From assembly GCA_035556195.1 (NCBI GenBank), contig DATMFK010000017.1:186001-250000 (forward strand): a stretch of 64,000 bases of DNA, read 5' to 3'. How positions within the stretch are numbered: position 1 is the stretch's first letter; every line of letters begins with the position of its first letter. Position numbers and translations under genes: made by a program. Positions 29,458 through 37,983 of the stretch are shown here, piece after piece. Below the pieces are notes generated by a model that was not told the DNA's origin, did not search any database, and was given only the letters and a program-made list of their open reading frames with translations. Origin of the DNA: G016756615 sp035556195. Lineage in GTDB: Bacteria; Pseudomonadota; Alphaproteobacteria; Rhizobiales; Rhizobiaceae.

Positions 29458-30923
29458 CAGGCTGCCGCCTCAAAGGAGGATTGCAGAACCCGCTCCTCTG
29501 TCAATTCGCTCCGCGGCAGGTCGGCGACGATGCGCCCTTCGCGGAAGACGTAGACGTGGTCGCAATGGCGCAGCTCGTCCATTTCCGTCGTATACCAGAG
29601 GAAGGTCCGGCCCCTCTCGGCTTCGGTTCGCAGCATGGCGTAGACCTCTTGCTTGGTGCCGATGTCGACGCCGCGCATCGGGTCGTCCATCAGGATGATG
29701 CTTGCCGGTGAGCCTAGTGCTCGCGCGAACAGCACCTTCTGCTGATTGCCGCCGGAGAGCGATAGCAGTGGGTTGTCGATGTCGTCGGTACGGATTGCGA
29801 TGCGCCGGCGCCACTCTTCCGCCATCGCCCGTTCCCGGGACGGATCGATCAGGGCATGGCGCGTCATCGTCCTCAATGAGGCGATCGACATGTTGCCGGT
29901 GATCGACCAGAGAGGAAAGACGCCGTCGGCTTGCCTGTCGCCAGCCACGACGGCAACCGGTTCGGTGACGGTCACGCCCGTCATTCTGCGCGACGCTCCC
30001 TCGAAAATCCGGAAAAGCATCTCCGTCTGGCCATGTCCGCCAAGCCCGGCCAGGCCGACGATCTCGCCCCGGTGGGCCGTGAGCGTTCGGCCGTCGGACT
30101 GGCGGGCGGGGCTAGCATGCACGCGAGCTCCCCCATTCGTCCGCTTGGAGACGGCGGCGCCTGGGCGTGTCTCCTCGCGCATCATGCTGCCCATGGTCTC
30201 GACGAGGCTGTTGCGGTGAAAATCTCCTGCCGGGCGATCGGCGACCACGCGTCCGTCGCGCATGACGACGATGCGATCAGCCGTGGACAGGATCTCACCC
30301 AGAAGGTGCGAGATCAGCACGACCGCGCCGCCCTCGGAGACGAAGTTTCTCACATAGGCGAGCAACTGACCGGCCAGGATGGCGTCGAGCGATGAGGTGG
30401 GTTCATCGAGGATGACGAGTTTCACGCGGTTGTCGGAGACGGAAAAGGCGCGGGCGATCTCCACCATCTGCCGCCGGGCGATCGACAAGTCGCCGACGAT
30501 GGCATCCGGGTCGATGCCGTGTCCGGGAAATATGGCGTCCAGCCTGGCCAGAATCAGGGCGGCCGCGCGGCGCCGCCATCCGAAGCCTTTGAGCCCGCGA
30601 TGCATGATCCGAGCATTCTCGGCCACGGAGAGATTTGGGCACAGCGACAGTTCCTGGAAAACGCACCGTATGCCGTGGGCGCCGGCCGTGCTGACGTCGT
30701 ATCGACCGGTCGAGTCGGTGCCTTCGATCAGGATCCGGCCGGTGTCGGTTCCCAGGGTCCCGGCGAGGATATGCATGAGGGTGGACTTGCCGGCGCCGTT
30801 ATGGCCGACAAGCCCGACGCACTGGCCGGCATCGATCCTGAAGTCGACGCTCGACAGCGCACGCACGGCGCCGAAGCTCTTGGCCACGCTGTCGAGATGA
30901 ACGAGATGTGGAGATTGCGACAT
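29457..30923 (-). CDS. Sugar ABC transporter ATPase (RbsA/MglA type)
   Basis: A 488-residue protein with two fused ATPase domains. The first has an intact Walker A (GHNGAGKST), a signature reduced to LSIARRQ and Walker B VILDEPTSSLD. The second has no true Walker A (GLGGHGQTE) but a canonical signature LSGGNQQKV and Walker B IILMDDPMRGVD, the asymmetric pattern of RbsA and MglA. The start at 30923 (MSQSPHLVHLDSV) lies 46 bp after the binding-protein gene, past a stem-loop. It energises the two downstream permeases. Confidence 0.92.
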   Translation of the reverse strand: MSQSPHLVHLDSVAKSFGAVRALSSVDFRIDAGQCVGLVGHNGAGKSTLMHILAGTLGTDTGRILIEGTDSTGRYDVSTAGAHGIRCVFQELSLCPNLSVAENARIMHRGLKGFGWRRRAAALILARLDAIFPGHGIDPDAIVGDLSIARRQMVEIARAFSVSDNRVKLVILDEPTSSLDAILAGQLLAYVRNFVSEGGAVVLISHLLGEILSTADRIVVMRDGRVVADRPAGDFHRNSLVETMGSMMREETRPGAAVSKRTNGGARVHASPARQSDGRTLTAHRGEIVGLAGLGGHGQTEMLFRIFEGASRRMTGVTVTEPVAVVAGDRQADGVFPLWSITGNMSIASLRTMTRHALIDPSRERAMAEEWRRRIAIRTDDIDNPLLSLSGGNQQKVLFARALGSPASIILMDDPMRGVDIGTKQEVYAMLRTEAERGRTFLWYTTEMDELRHCDHVYVFREGRIVADLPRSELTEERVLQSSFEAAA

Positions 30924-30932
30924 GACGTACAG

Positions 30933-30958
30933 CATGCGGCCGCCGAAACGGCCGCATG
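30933..30958. repeat. Stem-loop between binding-protein and ATPase genes
   Basis: Perfect 10-bp arms CATGCGGCCG and CGGCCGCATG with a six-base loop CCGAAA, starting 11 bp after the stop of the binding-protein gene. There is no T-run. Such hairpins commonly protect the 3' end of the upstream message so that more binding protein is made than ATPase; that role is inferred. Confidence 0.7.
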
Positions 30959-30969
30959 TCCCTGTCAGA

Positions 30970-31986
30970 TCATTTTGCGTCGGCAATCACCTTCTGCGCA
31001 TCCTCGAGCGTGTATTCCGTGTTGGCGACGCCGCCCTTCTCCGTCGTCTCGAGATTCTTCTCGAGGGTAGCCTGATCGATACGCAGGAACGGGACGGTCA
31101 GATCCTTCGGTACCTCCTTGCCGTCGAGGATCTGCTGCGCCACCCAGAATGCGAGCGTCGAGACGCCAGGCGCGATCGAGACCGACATGGTCTCATAGCC
31201 ACCGGCGTCCTTCTGTTCCTTCCACCAAGCCAGTTCGTCCTGGCGATTGCCCATGATGATCAGCGGCGTCGGCCGGTTGGCGGCCTTGAAGGCTTGCGCC
31301 GCGCCATATCCATCACCTCCCTGGGTGACCACCCCCACGACCTCGGGCAGTGACGGCAGGACGCCGGCTACGGCTTTCTGGGCGACATCCTGTGCCCAAT
31401 CACCGTGGACGGAGCCGACAATCTTGAATTGGGGTTTTTCCTTCACGCCTTCGTGGATGCCAGACGAGATCGCGTCGTCGACGAAAACGCCGGCGAGCCC
31501 GCGGATTTCGAGCAGATTGCCGCCTTGCGGCATCTTCTCGGCGAGGTAGAGGATCTGGTCCTTGCCCATCTGCTTGAAGTCCACGGCAATGCGCCAGGCG
31601 CATGGCTCGGTCACGATCCCGTCGAAGGAGACCACGACTATCCCCGCGTCGCAGGCTTCCTTGACCGCGCCGTTCAGCGCGTCGGGGGAGGCGGCGTTGA
31701 GCACGATGGCATCGTAGCCCTGCAGGATCATGTTCTGGATCTGCGCGGCCTGTTCCGTCACCTGGTTCTCGGCTGTGGTGAACGGATCGGCCGCCGCGAC
31801 GACCTTGTCGGCGACTGCCTTGCTCGTCACCTTTTCCCAACTCTTCAGCATGGCCTGCCGCCACGAGTTGCCGGCGTAGTTGTTGGAAAGGGCGATCTTC
31901 TTGTCCGATGTGTCGGCCTGGGCGCCTGCCGCCACCCATAGGGCAACGCCAGTAGCCAGGATTGCTGTCGTAAGAACTTTCCTCAT
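30970..31986 (-). CDS. Periplasmic sugar-binding protein (type I)
   Basis: A 338-residue substrate-binding protein with a Sec signal peptide (MRKVLTTAILATGVALWVAAGAQA) shown here only by its hydrophobic core LATGVALWVAAG and AQA cleavage site. The mature part has the periplasmic binding protein type I pattern: IALSNNYAGNSWRQ, GYDAIVLNAASPDAL, VVVSFDGIV and VVGVVTQGGDGYGAA. It resembles the other binding protein of this window (37984-39108) segment by segment, so the two are paralogues. It lies between the UxaA gene (72 bp) and the ATPase gene (46 bp) on one strand. Confidence 0.92.
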   Translation of the reverse strand: MRKVLTTAILATGVALWVAAGAQADTSDKKIALSNNYAGNSWRQAMLKSWEKVTSKAVADKVVAAADPFTTAENQVTEQAAQIQNMILQGYDAIVLNAASPDALNGAVKEACDAGIVVVSFDGIVTEPCAWRIAVDFKQMGKDQILYLAEKMPQGGNLLEIRGLAGVFVDDAISSGIHEGVKEKPQFKIVGSVHGDWAQDVAQKAVAGVLPSLPEVVGVVTQGGDGYGAAQAFKAANRPTPLIIMGNRQDELAWWKEQKDAGGYETMSVSIAPGVSTLAFWVAQQILDGKEVPKDLTVPFLRIDQATLEKNLETTEKGGVANTEYTLEDAQKVIADAK

Positions 31987-32058
31987 TGTCTTCTCCTCCC
32001 TTGAGGCTCTTGTCGAGCCATCCGCGCGTCGACCCAATTCCCTCCCGCGCGCCGGCCC

Positions 32059-33591
32059 CTACATCACTGCCCCGATCTGCCAGGGCACGAATTCATTGTC
32101 GCCATAGCCGAGCTCTTCCGATTTGGTGCGCTTGCCCGACGCCACGGCAAGAATCTCTTCGAAGATCTGCTGTCCCTTCTCCTCGACCGGAACCCCGCTC
32201 AGGATGTCTCCGCAATTGATATCCATGTCCTCGACCATGCGCTCGTACATCGGCGTGTTGGTCGCGAGCTTGATCGAAGGCACCGGTTTACAGCCATAGG
32301 CGGAGCCGCGGCCCGTGGTGAAGCAAAGCATGTTGGCGCCGCCCGCCACCTGGCCGGTGGCCGACACCGGATCGTAGCCGGGCGTGTCCATGAAGACGAA
32401 CCCCTTTTCCGTCACCGGCTCGGCATATTCATACACGGCGTTGAGCGTCGTGGAACCGCCCTTGGCTGCCGCGCCGAGCGATTTTTCCAGGATCGTCGTC
32501 AGCCCGCCCGCCTTGTTGCCGGGCGAGGGGTTGTTGTTCATCTCGCCGGCATTCCGGCGCGTATAATCTTCCCACCAGCGGATGCGTTCGATCAGCTTCT
32601 CGCCGACTGCCTGGTTCTTCGCACGTCGGGTCAACAGATGCTCGGCGCCGTAGATCTCCGGCGTTTCCGACAGGATCGCCGTTCCGCCATTGCGCACCAG
32701 TATGTCGGCGGCAGCGCCCAGCGCGGGATTGGCGGTGATGCCGGAATAGCCATCCGACCCGCCGCATTGCAGGGCAAGCGTGATTTCGGAAGCAGGAATT
32801 GTCTCGCGGCTGGCGCGGTTCACGACCGGCAGCATTTCCCTTATGCGCTCCAGACCCTGTTCGATCGTCTTGCGGGTTCCGCCCGTGTCCTGGATGGTCA
32901 TGGTACGGAACGTATCGCTCTCCTCGATGCCGTAGAGCTGCTTCATGCGGCCGATCTGGAACACCTCGCAGCCGAGCCCGACGAGCAGGACCGCGCCGAG
33001 ATTGGGATTGGCCGAATAACCCCACTGGGTGCGCTTCAGAACCTCGAAGCCTTCGCCCGACCCTGCCATGCCGCACCCGGTTCCATGGGTGAAGGAAACG
33101 ACGCCGTCGACGTTGTCGAACCCGTCGAGAATGCCTGAGCGTGTGGCGGCCTCGGCCATGAAGCGCGCGACGGAAGCCGAGCAATTCACGCTTGTCAGTA
33201 TACCGATATAGTTGCGGGTGCCGGCCTTGCCGTTGTCCCGGCGATAACCCTGGAAAGTGGCCTGCTCCTTGACAGGCAGGATATTCTCCGGCCGTGCGGC
33301 GGCGGCGATCTGATAGTCGCGCTCGAAATCATGCATGACCACGTTATGCTCGTGCACCCAGTCGCCGGCTTCGATGGGACGGCTGGCGAAGCCGATGATC
33401 TGGCCGAACTTCACGACCGGCTCGTTCTCCGCGATCGTCCGGGCCGCGACCTTGTGGCCGAAAGGTATGCGCTGGCGTGTCGTCACGCCCTCGGCGACAG
33501 TGGTGCCCGGTTCGATCTTTCCCGTGGCGACAAGAACGTTGTCCTCGCTGCTCAGCCGCAGCATACGTGCTGCCGTGTTCTCGGAATTCAT
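32059..33591 (-). CDS. UxaA/GarD-family sugar-acid dehydratase
   Basis: A 510-residue hydro-lyase of the altronate/galactarate dehydratase family. Residues 10-90 form the SAF-like N-terminal domain (EDNVLVATGKIEPG), and the catalytic part carries NYIGILTSVNCSAS, HGTGCGM, LALQCGGSDGYSGITANPALG and LCFTTGRGSAYGC; the cysteines belong to the iron site. E. coli UxaA makes 2-keto-3-deoxygluconate from altronate. It is the first gene of a unit with an importer and a lactonase, and is divergent from a GntR gene, so it is the likely catabolic entry point. Altronate, galactarate or a related acid cannot be told apart. Confidence 0.9.
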   Translation of the reverse strand: MNSENTAARMLRLSSEDNVLVATGKIEPGTTVAEGVTTRQRIPFGHKVAARTIAENEPVVKFGQIIGFASRPIEAGDWVHEHNVVMHDFERDYQIAAAARPENILPVKEQATFQGYRRDNGKAGTRNYIGILTSVNCSASVARFMAEAATRSGILDGFDNVDGVVSFTHGTGCGMAGSGEGFEVLKRTQWGYSANPNLGAVLLVGLGCEVFQIGRMKQLYGIEESDTFRTMTIQDTGGTRKTIEQGLERIREMLPVVNRASRETIPASEITLALQCGGSDGYSGITANPALGAAADILVRNGGTAILSETPEIYGAEHLLTRRAKNQAVGEKLIERIRWWEDYTRRNAGEMNNNPSPGNKAGGLTTILEKSLGAAAKGGSTTLNAVYEYAEPVTEKGFVFMDTPGYDPVSATGQVAGGANMLCFTTGRGSAYGCKPVPSIKLATNTPMYERMVEDMDINCGDILSGVPVEEKGQQIFEEILAVASGKRTKSEELGYGDNEFVPWQIGAVM

Positions 33592-33634
33592 GATTGGTCC
33601 TGGTTCGCTGGCTCGACCGGGCGAGCGGGCTAGA

Positions 33635-33663
33635 TTGACGTTCTTCGGACTTCAGCATACTAA
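33635..33663 (+). promoter_or_regulatory. Predicted promoter of the gntR gene at 33714
   Basis: TTGACG and TACTAA with a 17-base spacer. The -10 hexamer lies inside the palindromic operator at 33655-33676, so a bound repressor would block it. Confidence 0.55.
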
Positions 33664-33676
33664 CATGTTAGTATGC
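33655..33676. promoter_or_regulatory. 22-bp perfect palindrome, probable GntR operator
   Basis: Arms GCATACTAACA and TGTTAGTATGC meet with no spacer; all 22 bases are symmetric. It sits in the 122-bp gap between the divergent dehydratase and gntR genes, overlapping the predicted gntR -10. Position and symmetry fit an FCD-type GntR dimer site that controls both directions. Binding by this particular regulator is inferred. Confidence 0.72.
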
Positions 33677-33713
33677 AAAGCAAGCGCCATTCTCGTGATG
33701 CGGAGCCGTCGCG

Positions 33714-34430
33714 ATGACGGTCTCCATGAGCCGCGGCCTGGGATCGTCCAGCGCAAGCCGAAAGCAGGGCGGCGCGACGGATCGTATCGTCGAAGCCCTG
33801 CGTGAGGCGATCGTCACGCTTGAGATCCAGCCGGGAACCGCGTTGGACAAGGCAGCACTTGCGGCTCGTTTCGGCGTGTCGCGATTCCCGGTCTCGGAAG
33901 CCTTGAACCGCCTGAAAGCCGAAGGGCTGGTCGAGATAAAGCCACAGAGCGGTTCCACGATTTCGTTGATCAGGCTGGCCGACGCCCGGGAGAATATGTT
34001 CCTGCGCCGCGCGCTGGAGGGCGAGACAGTGGATTTGCTCGCGAAGCGACGGGACCAGGATCTCCTCGTCGAGCTGGAAAGGAACCTGCGTTACCAGAAA
34101 TCGGCCATGAACGCCGGCGATCGCGAGGGCTTTCATCGGCTCGATCTGGAGTTCCACGATCTGCTCGTCAGCGCCGCCGGGTTTCCCCGTGTACGGGAGA
34201 CTGTCGAGAAGGCGCGGCTGGCGCTCGATCGGGTTCGTCGCCTGCTTGGTTCTCCTCGCCGACACGCGCTGACTTTCGCGGAACACGCCGCGATCGTCGA
34301 CGGCCTGCGAAACGAGGACGCCGGCGCGGCGCGCGCCGCCATGGCAGCTCACATCGACTCCGTCATGGACGAGTTGGAGGATTTTTCCGAGGCACATCCC
34401 GAGGTCTTCGCCGATGTCTCTCAGCGCTAA
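33714..34430 (+). CDS. GntR/FCD-family transcriptional regulator
   Basis: A 238-residue regulator. The N-terminal winged helix (about residues 20-88) contains LDKAALAARFGVSRFPVSEALNRLKAEGLV, cut here as LAARFGVSRFPVSEAL, and the C-terminal all-helical FCD ligand domain (about 95-225) has the metal-type residues in FHRLDLEFHDLL and EHAAIVDGLRN. The divergent dehydratase and the palindrome in between make it the likely sugar-acid-responsive repressor of the 33.6-26.6 kb unit and of itself. Its stop is 2 bp from that of the convergent permease of the second importer. Confidence 0.92.
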   Translation: MTVSMSRGLGSSSASRKQGGATDRIVEALREAIVTLEIQPGTALDKAALAARFGVSRFPVSEALNRLKAEGLVEIKPQSGSTISLIRLADARENMFLRRALEGETVDLLAKRRDQDLLVELERNLRYQKSAMNAGDREGFHRLDLEFHDLLVSAAGFPRVRETVEKARLALDRVRRLLGSPRRHALTFAEHAAIVDGLRNEDAGAARAAMAAHIDSVMDELEDFSEAHPEVFADVSQR

Positions 34431-34432
34431 GG

Positions 34433-35413
34433 CTACCGGCTCGGCGGGCTGCGGCCGTAAAGAAGCAGCATCACGACAATGACGATGCCATAGGTGACCT
34501 GTCTGCCGGCTTCCGGCATCTGCATGACCGACAGGATAGACTGCAGGAGGGTGATCAGGATGACGCCGGCGACCGTGCCGAGATAGGAACCGCGCCCCCC
34601 GAGAATGGACGTTCCGCCGAGCACCACCGCGGCGATCGCCGGGAGGAGGTAGGCATCGCCCATCGATTGAGCGGCCTTCGAGGCATAGCCGGCGAGCAGC
34701 ACACCACCGAAAGCGGCCAACCCGCCGGAAACCGCGAAAGCGATCATCACCACGCGCCGTGTGTCGATGCCGGACAGGTAGGCGGAGCGTTCGCGGTTAC
34801 CTATGCCGTAGACGGCGCGCCCGAATGTCGTGCGAGACAGCACGAAGACCGTTGCCGCGCCGATGATCGCCCAGACGACCACTGCGTTCGGCACGCCAGG
34901 AATGGTGGAGCCGGTCGCGAGATAGCGCATTGCCGGCGAGGCGGAGTCCTGCGGTGAGAAGCCGCCGGTGTAGACCACCATCAGCCCTTGCGCGACCGCG
35001 TTCGTGGCCAGCGTAATGATCATGGAGGGGATGCGCAGATAAGCGACGCCGATGCCGTTGACGAGACCGATCGCGACGCCGCAGGCAACACCGACGGGAA
35101 TGGACAGGATCGGCCCGGCCGTGCCGTAGGCTGCGGCAGCGCTCGCCATCATGCCGCCCATGGCGACTGCCCAGGGAACGGAGAGATCGATCTGTCCAAG
35201 CAGGACGACGAGCATCATGCCTGTCGCGATGACGCCGAGAAAGGAGGCCACCTTCAACTGTTGGAGCAGATATTCGGGCGAGAGAAAGCTCGTTGAATAA
35301 AGGCTCGCAAGGGCCAGAAGCAGGAGGATACAGGCGAAGGCGGTCGCCACGGCAGGGTCGGCGCGCCGAAGAAAAGCTGGCAGACGCGTCAATCTGCTTG
35401 TCGCATCGCTCAT
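34433..35413 (-). CDS. Sugar ABC transporter permease (RbsC type), importer 2
   Basis: A 326-residue membrane subunit with about nine hydrophobic segments. VLLGQIDLSVPWAVAMGG fits the RbsC GxIDLSVG motif with Pro instead of Gly, and VLGGTSILGGRGSYLGT fits the coupling loop. It overlaps the preceding permease by four bases (ATGA) and is the last gene of importer 2. The start at 35413 (MSDATSRLTRLPAF) is fixed by that overlap. Confidence 0.9.
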   Translation of the reverse strand: MSDATSRLTRLPAFLRRADPAVATAFACILLLLALASLYSTSFLSPEYLLQQLKVASFLGVIATGMMLVVLLGQIDLSVPWAVAMGGMMASAAAAYGTAGPILSIPVGVACGVAIGLVNGIGVAYLRIPSMIITLATNAVAQGLMVVYTGGFSPQDSASPAMRYLATGSTIPGVPNAVVVWAIIGAATVFVLSRTTFGRAVYGIGNRERSAYLSGIDTRRVVMIAFAVSGGLAAFGGVLLAGYASKAAQSMGDAYLLPAIAAVVLGGTSILGGRGSYLGTVAGVILITLLQSILSVMQMPEAGRQVTYGIVIVVMLLLYGRSPPSR

Positions 35414-36390
35414 CCGAACCACTCGAGACGGTTGCGTACCCTGAAGAGGGTGAAGGCGCCGAGGGAAACCGCAATAAGCAGCACAACGCCCTGGAAGAGC
35501 GGCTGCCAAAGCGGCTCGAGATCGAAGACGAAAAGAAGGTCGCCGATCGTGCGGAAGGCAAATGCGCCGAAGATCGCTCCGACGGCACTGCCTCGTCCGC
35601 CGAAGAGCGAGACACCACCCAGCACGACAGCGGCGATGGAGAAGAGCGTATAGGCATTGCCCGAGGCATAGGCGGCTTCGCCAGTATAGGTGAAGAAAGT
35701 CAGGAACAGGCCACCGAGCGCCGCAAACAGGCCCGACAGAGTGTAGGCGGCAAATTTGGCCCGGCGGATCGGCATTCCCGACATGTAGGCAGCCACTTCG
35801 GATGAGCCCGCCGCATAGGCGGCGCGGCCTATCACGGATCGGCTGAATGGTACCCAGAGGAAGAATACGGCAGCGACTAGCACGGCGAGGCTTGCGGGAA
35901 CGAGGCCGAATAGCTTTCCGGTCATCGCGTCGGCCAGACCCTCATTGACGGTTCCGCCCGGGAAAGGCCGCAGCATCAGGGCTAGTCCGAAATAGACCGC
36001 ACCTGTCGCGATGGTTGCGACGATGGGCTGCAGGCGTCCGTAGATCACGATCATCCCGTTCAGAGCCCCGCAGGCGAGACCCGTCAACAGGACGGCGGCA
36101 ACGCCTAGCGCCGTTTCGCCAGGGCTTCCCTGCACGATCCAGGAAGCGAGGCAATTGGTGAGGATGAAGGTCATGCCCACCGAGAGATCGATGCCCGACG
36201 TGATCACGACCAGAGCTTGCGCGATGGCGACGAAGGCGAGCAGCACGCCCTTGTTGGCCGCCGTCTGCACGACGTTGGTGGTGAAGCCCGCTGGATGGTT
36301 GCCGACATAGATGAGGAACATGACGACGAAGATGCCGAGCGCGAGAAGCGTACCACGCTGTTCCGCCAGCCAGTATCGCCAGTCTCTCAT
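35410..36390 (-). CDS. Sugar ABC transporter permease (RbsC type), importer 2
   Basis: A 326-residue membrane subunit. It has VVITSGIDLSVGMTFILTN, the standard RbsC-type motif, and AAVVLGGVSLFGGRGSAVG near residue 245. Length equals that of its partner, but the sequences differ, pointing to a heterodimeric pore as in importer 1. It begins 14 bp after the ATPase gene. Confidence 0.9.
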   Translation of the reverse strand: MRDWRYWLAEQRGTLLALGIFVVMFLIYVGNHPAGFTTNVVQTAANKGVLLAFVAIAQALVVITSGIDLSVGMTFILTNCLASWIVQGSPGETALGVAAVLLTGLACGALNGMIVIYGRLQPIVATIATGAVYFGLALMLRPFPGGTVNEGLADAMTGKLFGLVPASLAVLVAAVFFLWVPFSRSVIGRAAYAAGSSEVAAYMSGMPIRRAKFAAYTLSGLFAALGGLFLTFFTYTGEAAYASGNAYTLFSIAAVVLGGVSLFGGRGSAVGAIFGAFAFRTIGDLLFVFDLEPLWQPLFQGVVLLIAVSLGAFTLFRVRNRLEWFG

Positions 36391-36404
36391 GCTAGCGTCT
36401 CCGT

Positions 36405-37919
36405 CTATGCTCCGGCTAGGTTCAACGCACTGGCGACCAGCGCCCTCTCGGTCACGGCCGCGCCGGCAAGCTCGTTGGCTATGGCTCCGTCGTAGAGCAC
36501 CAATACGCGGTCGCAGCAGCCAATGAGCTCGTCGTAATCAGTCGAATAGAACAGAATGGCCGCGCCGCTGACGGCGAGCTTGCGCAGAAGCTGATACATT
36601 TCCTGCTTGGTGCCGACATCGATACCGCGAGTAGGGTCGTTGAGCAGGATGATCCGCGGGTTGCGCATCAGCCACTTGGCGATGACGACTTTCTGCTGAT
36701 TTCCGCCGGAGAGAGCGGCAACGGGGATATCCGTACCGGCCGTGCGGATCGCCAGGAGCCGGACCATCTCGTCGATCAGCCGTCCTTCCGCGTCGCGATC
36801 GATGATGCCCCAGCGCGAGACGTGGTCGAGAGCTGCGAACGAGAGATTGTCACGAACCGACATCGGCAGCATGAGCCCTTCGGTCTTGCGGTCTTCCGGG
36901 ATGAGCGCCATGCCGATCTCCGTCGACCTCGCTTGGGAAGGACTGGAAATCCGTACCTTTCGCCCGTCGATCAGGATATCGCCAGAGCAACCGCGCAGGA
37001 CGCCGAAAAGCGCGAGCAGCAGCTCTCTTTGGCCCTGGCCGTCCAGGCCGCCAAGCCCTACGACTTCGCCGGCGCCGATCGAGAACGAGATGGCGTTCAG
37101 CCGATCCGACCACGAGAGCGCCCTGCACTCAAGAACCGGCCTCCCGGTGGCGCGGGGCTCGGGCTTCGGCGGAAACACGTGCTTGTATTCGCGGCCGATC
37201 ATGAGCTCGACCACCTCGCTGTCTGTCCGAGTGCCGGCGACATAGCTGGAGACATTGCGGCCGTTGCGGAAGACCGTGCATTCATCCGCGAGCTCAGCGA
37301 TCTCGTGCATGCGGTGCGAGATGTAGAGCAACGCGAGCCCTTCCGCGCGCAGCCGCTTCAGCACTGAGAAAACCTTGGCGCGATCGGCGGCGGCAAGCGC
37401 GGAGGTCGCCTCGTCCAGGATCAGGATCCGCGGCTTGCGCGCGAGCGCCTTTGCGATCTCGACCATCTGCCGGCGCGACAGCGGTAGATCGTTGACCACC
37501 GCCAACGGATGGATGTCCTCCGCACCGGCCCGGGCGAGAGCGGCTTGGGCAATCCGCCGCTGCGTCCTGCGGTCGATCATGCCGAAGCGCCGGGGCGGAT
37601 CGCTGATCAGGATGTTGTCCGCGACACTCAGGTCGGGGATGAGCGACAGTTCCTGGAAGATGCAGGCGATGCCGGCATCGTTCGCTTCGGCCGGGGACGC
37701 GAAGGAGACTTCTCTCCCGTCGAACATGATGCGGCCCTCATCCGGAGCGACCACCCCCGCAAGGATCTTGATCAGCGTGGACTTGCCGGCTCCGTTCTCG
37801 CCCAGGATCGCATGGATGCGCCCGGCGCTCACCGTCAGCTCGGCTTTCTCCAGTGCGCGCACACCTCCGAAGCGCTTGGATACGCCCTCCATGCGCAAGA
37901 GCGGAACAGCGTCCACCAT
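36405..37919 (-). CDS. Sugar ABC transporter ATPase (RbsA/MglA type), importer 2
   Basis: A 504-residue double ATPase. The first domain has Walker A GENGAGKST, signature LPLSRRQMVE and Walker B ILILDEATSAL; the second has a degenerate P-loop (GLDGQGQRE), signature LSGGNQQKV and Walker B IILLNDPTRGID. This matches the RbsA pattern of one catalytic and one degenerate site. It is separated from the binding-protein gene by 64 bp containing a long stem-loop and followed by the two permeases. Confidence 0.92.
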   Translation of the reverse strand: MVDAVPLLRMEGVSKRFGGVRALEKAELTVSAGRIHAILGENGAGKSTLIKILAGVVAPDEGRIMFDGREVSFASPAEANDAGIACIFQELSLIPDLSVADNILISDPPRRFGMIDRRTQRRIAQAALARAGAEDIHPLAVVNDLPLSRRQMVEIAKALARKPRILILDEATSALAAADRAKVFSVLKRLRAEGLALLYISHRMHEIAELADECTVFRNGRNVSSYVAGTRTDSEVVELMIGREYKHVFPPKPEPRATGRPVLECRALSWSDRLNAISFSIGAGEVVGLGGLDGQGQRELLLALFGVLRGCSGDILIDGRKVRISSPSQARSTEIGMALIPEDRKTEGLMLPMSVRDNLSFAALDHVSRWGIIDRDAEGRLIDEMVRLLAIRTAGTDIPVAALSGGNQQKVVIAKWLMRNPRIILLNDPTRGIDVGTKQEMYQLLRKLAVSGAAILFYSTDYDELIGCCDRVLVLYDGAIANELAGAAVTERALVASALNLAGA

Positions 37920-37938
37920 GGGTCCTCCGCTGCGCCTG

Positions 37939-37972
37939 GCCGAAAGGCGTCACGTTCGTGACGCCTTTCGGC
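37939..37972. repeat. Stem-loop between binding-protein and ATPase genes, importer 2
   Basis: Perfect 15-bp arms GCCGAAAGGCGTCAC and GTGACGCCTTTCGGC around GTTC, 12 bp beyond the binding-protein stop. It has the strength of an intrinsic terminator stem but no clear T-run on the transcribed strand, so partial termination or message protection are both possible. Confidence 0.75.
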
Positions 37973-37983
37973 GAGCGACCTAT

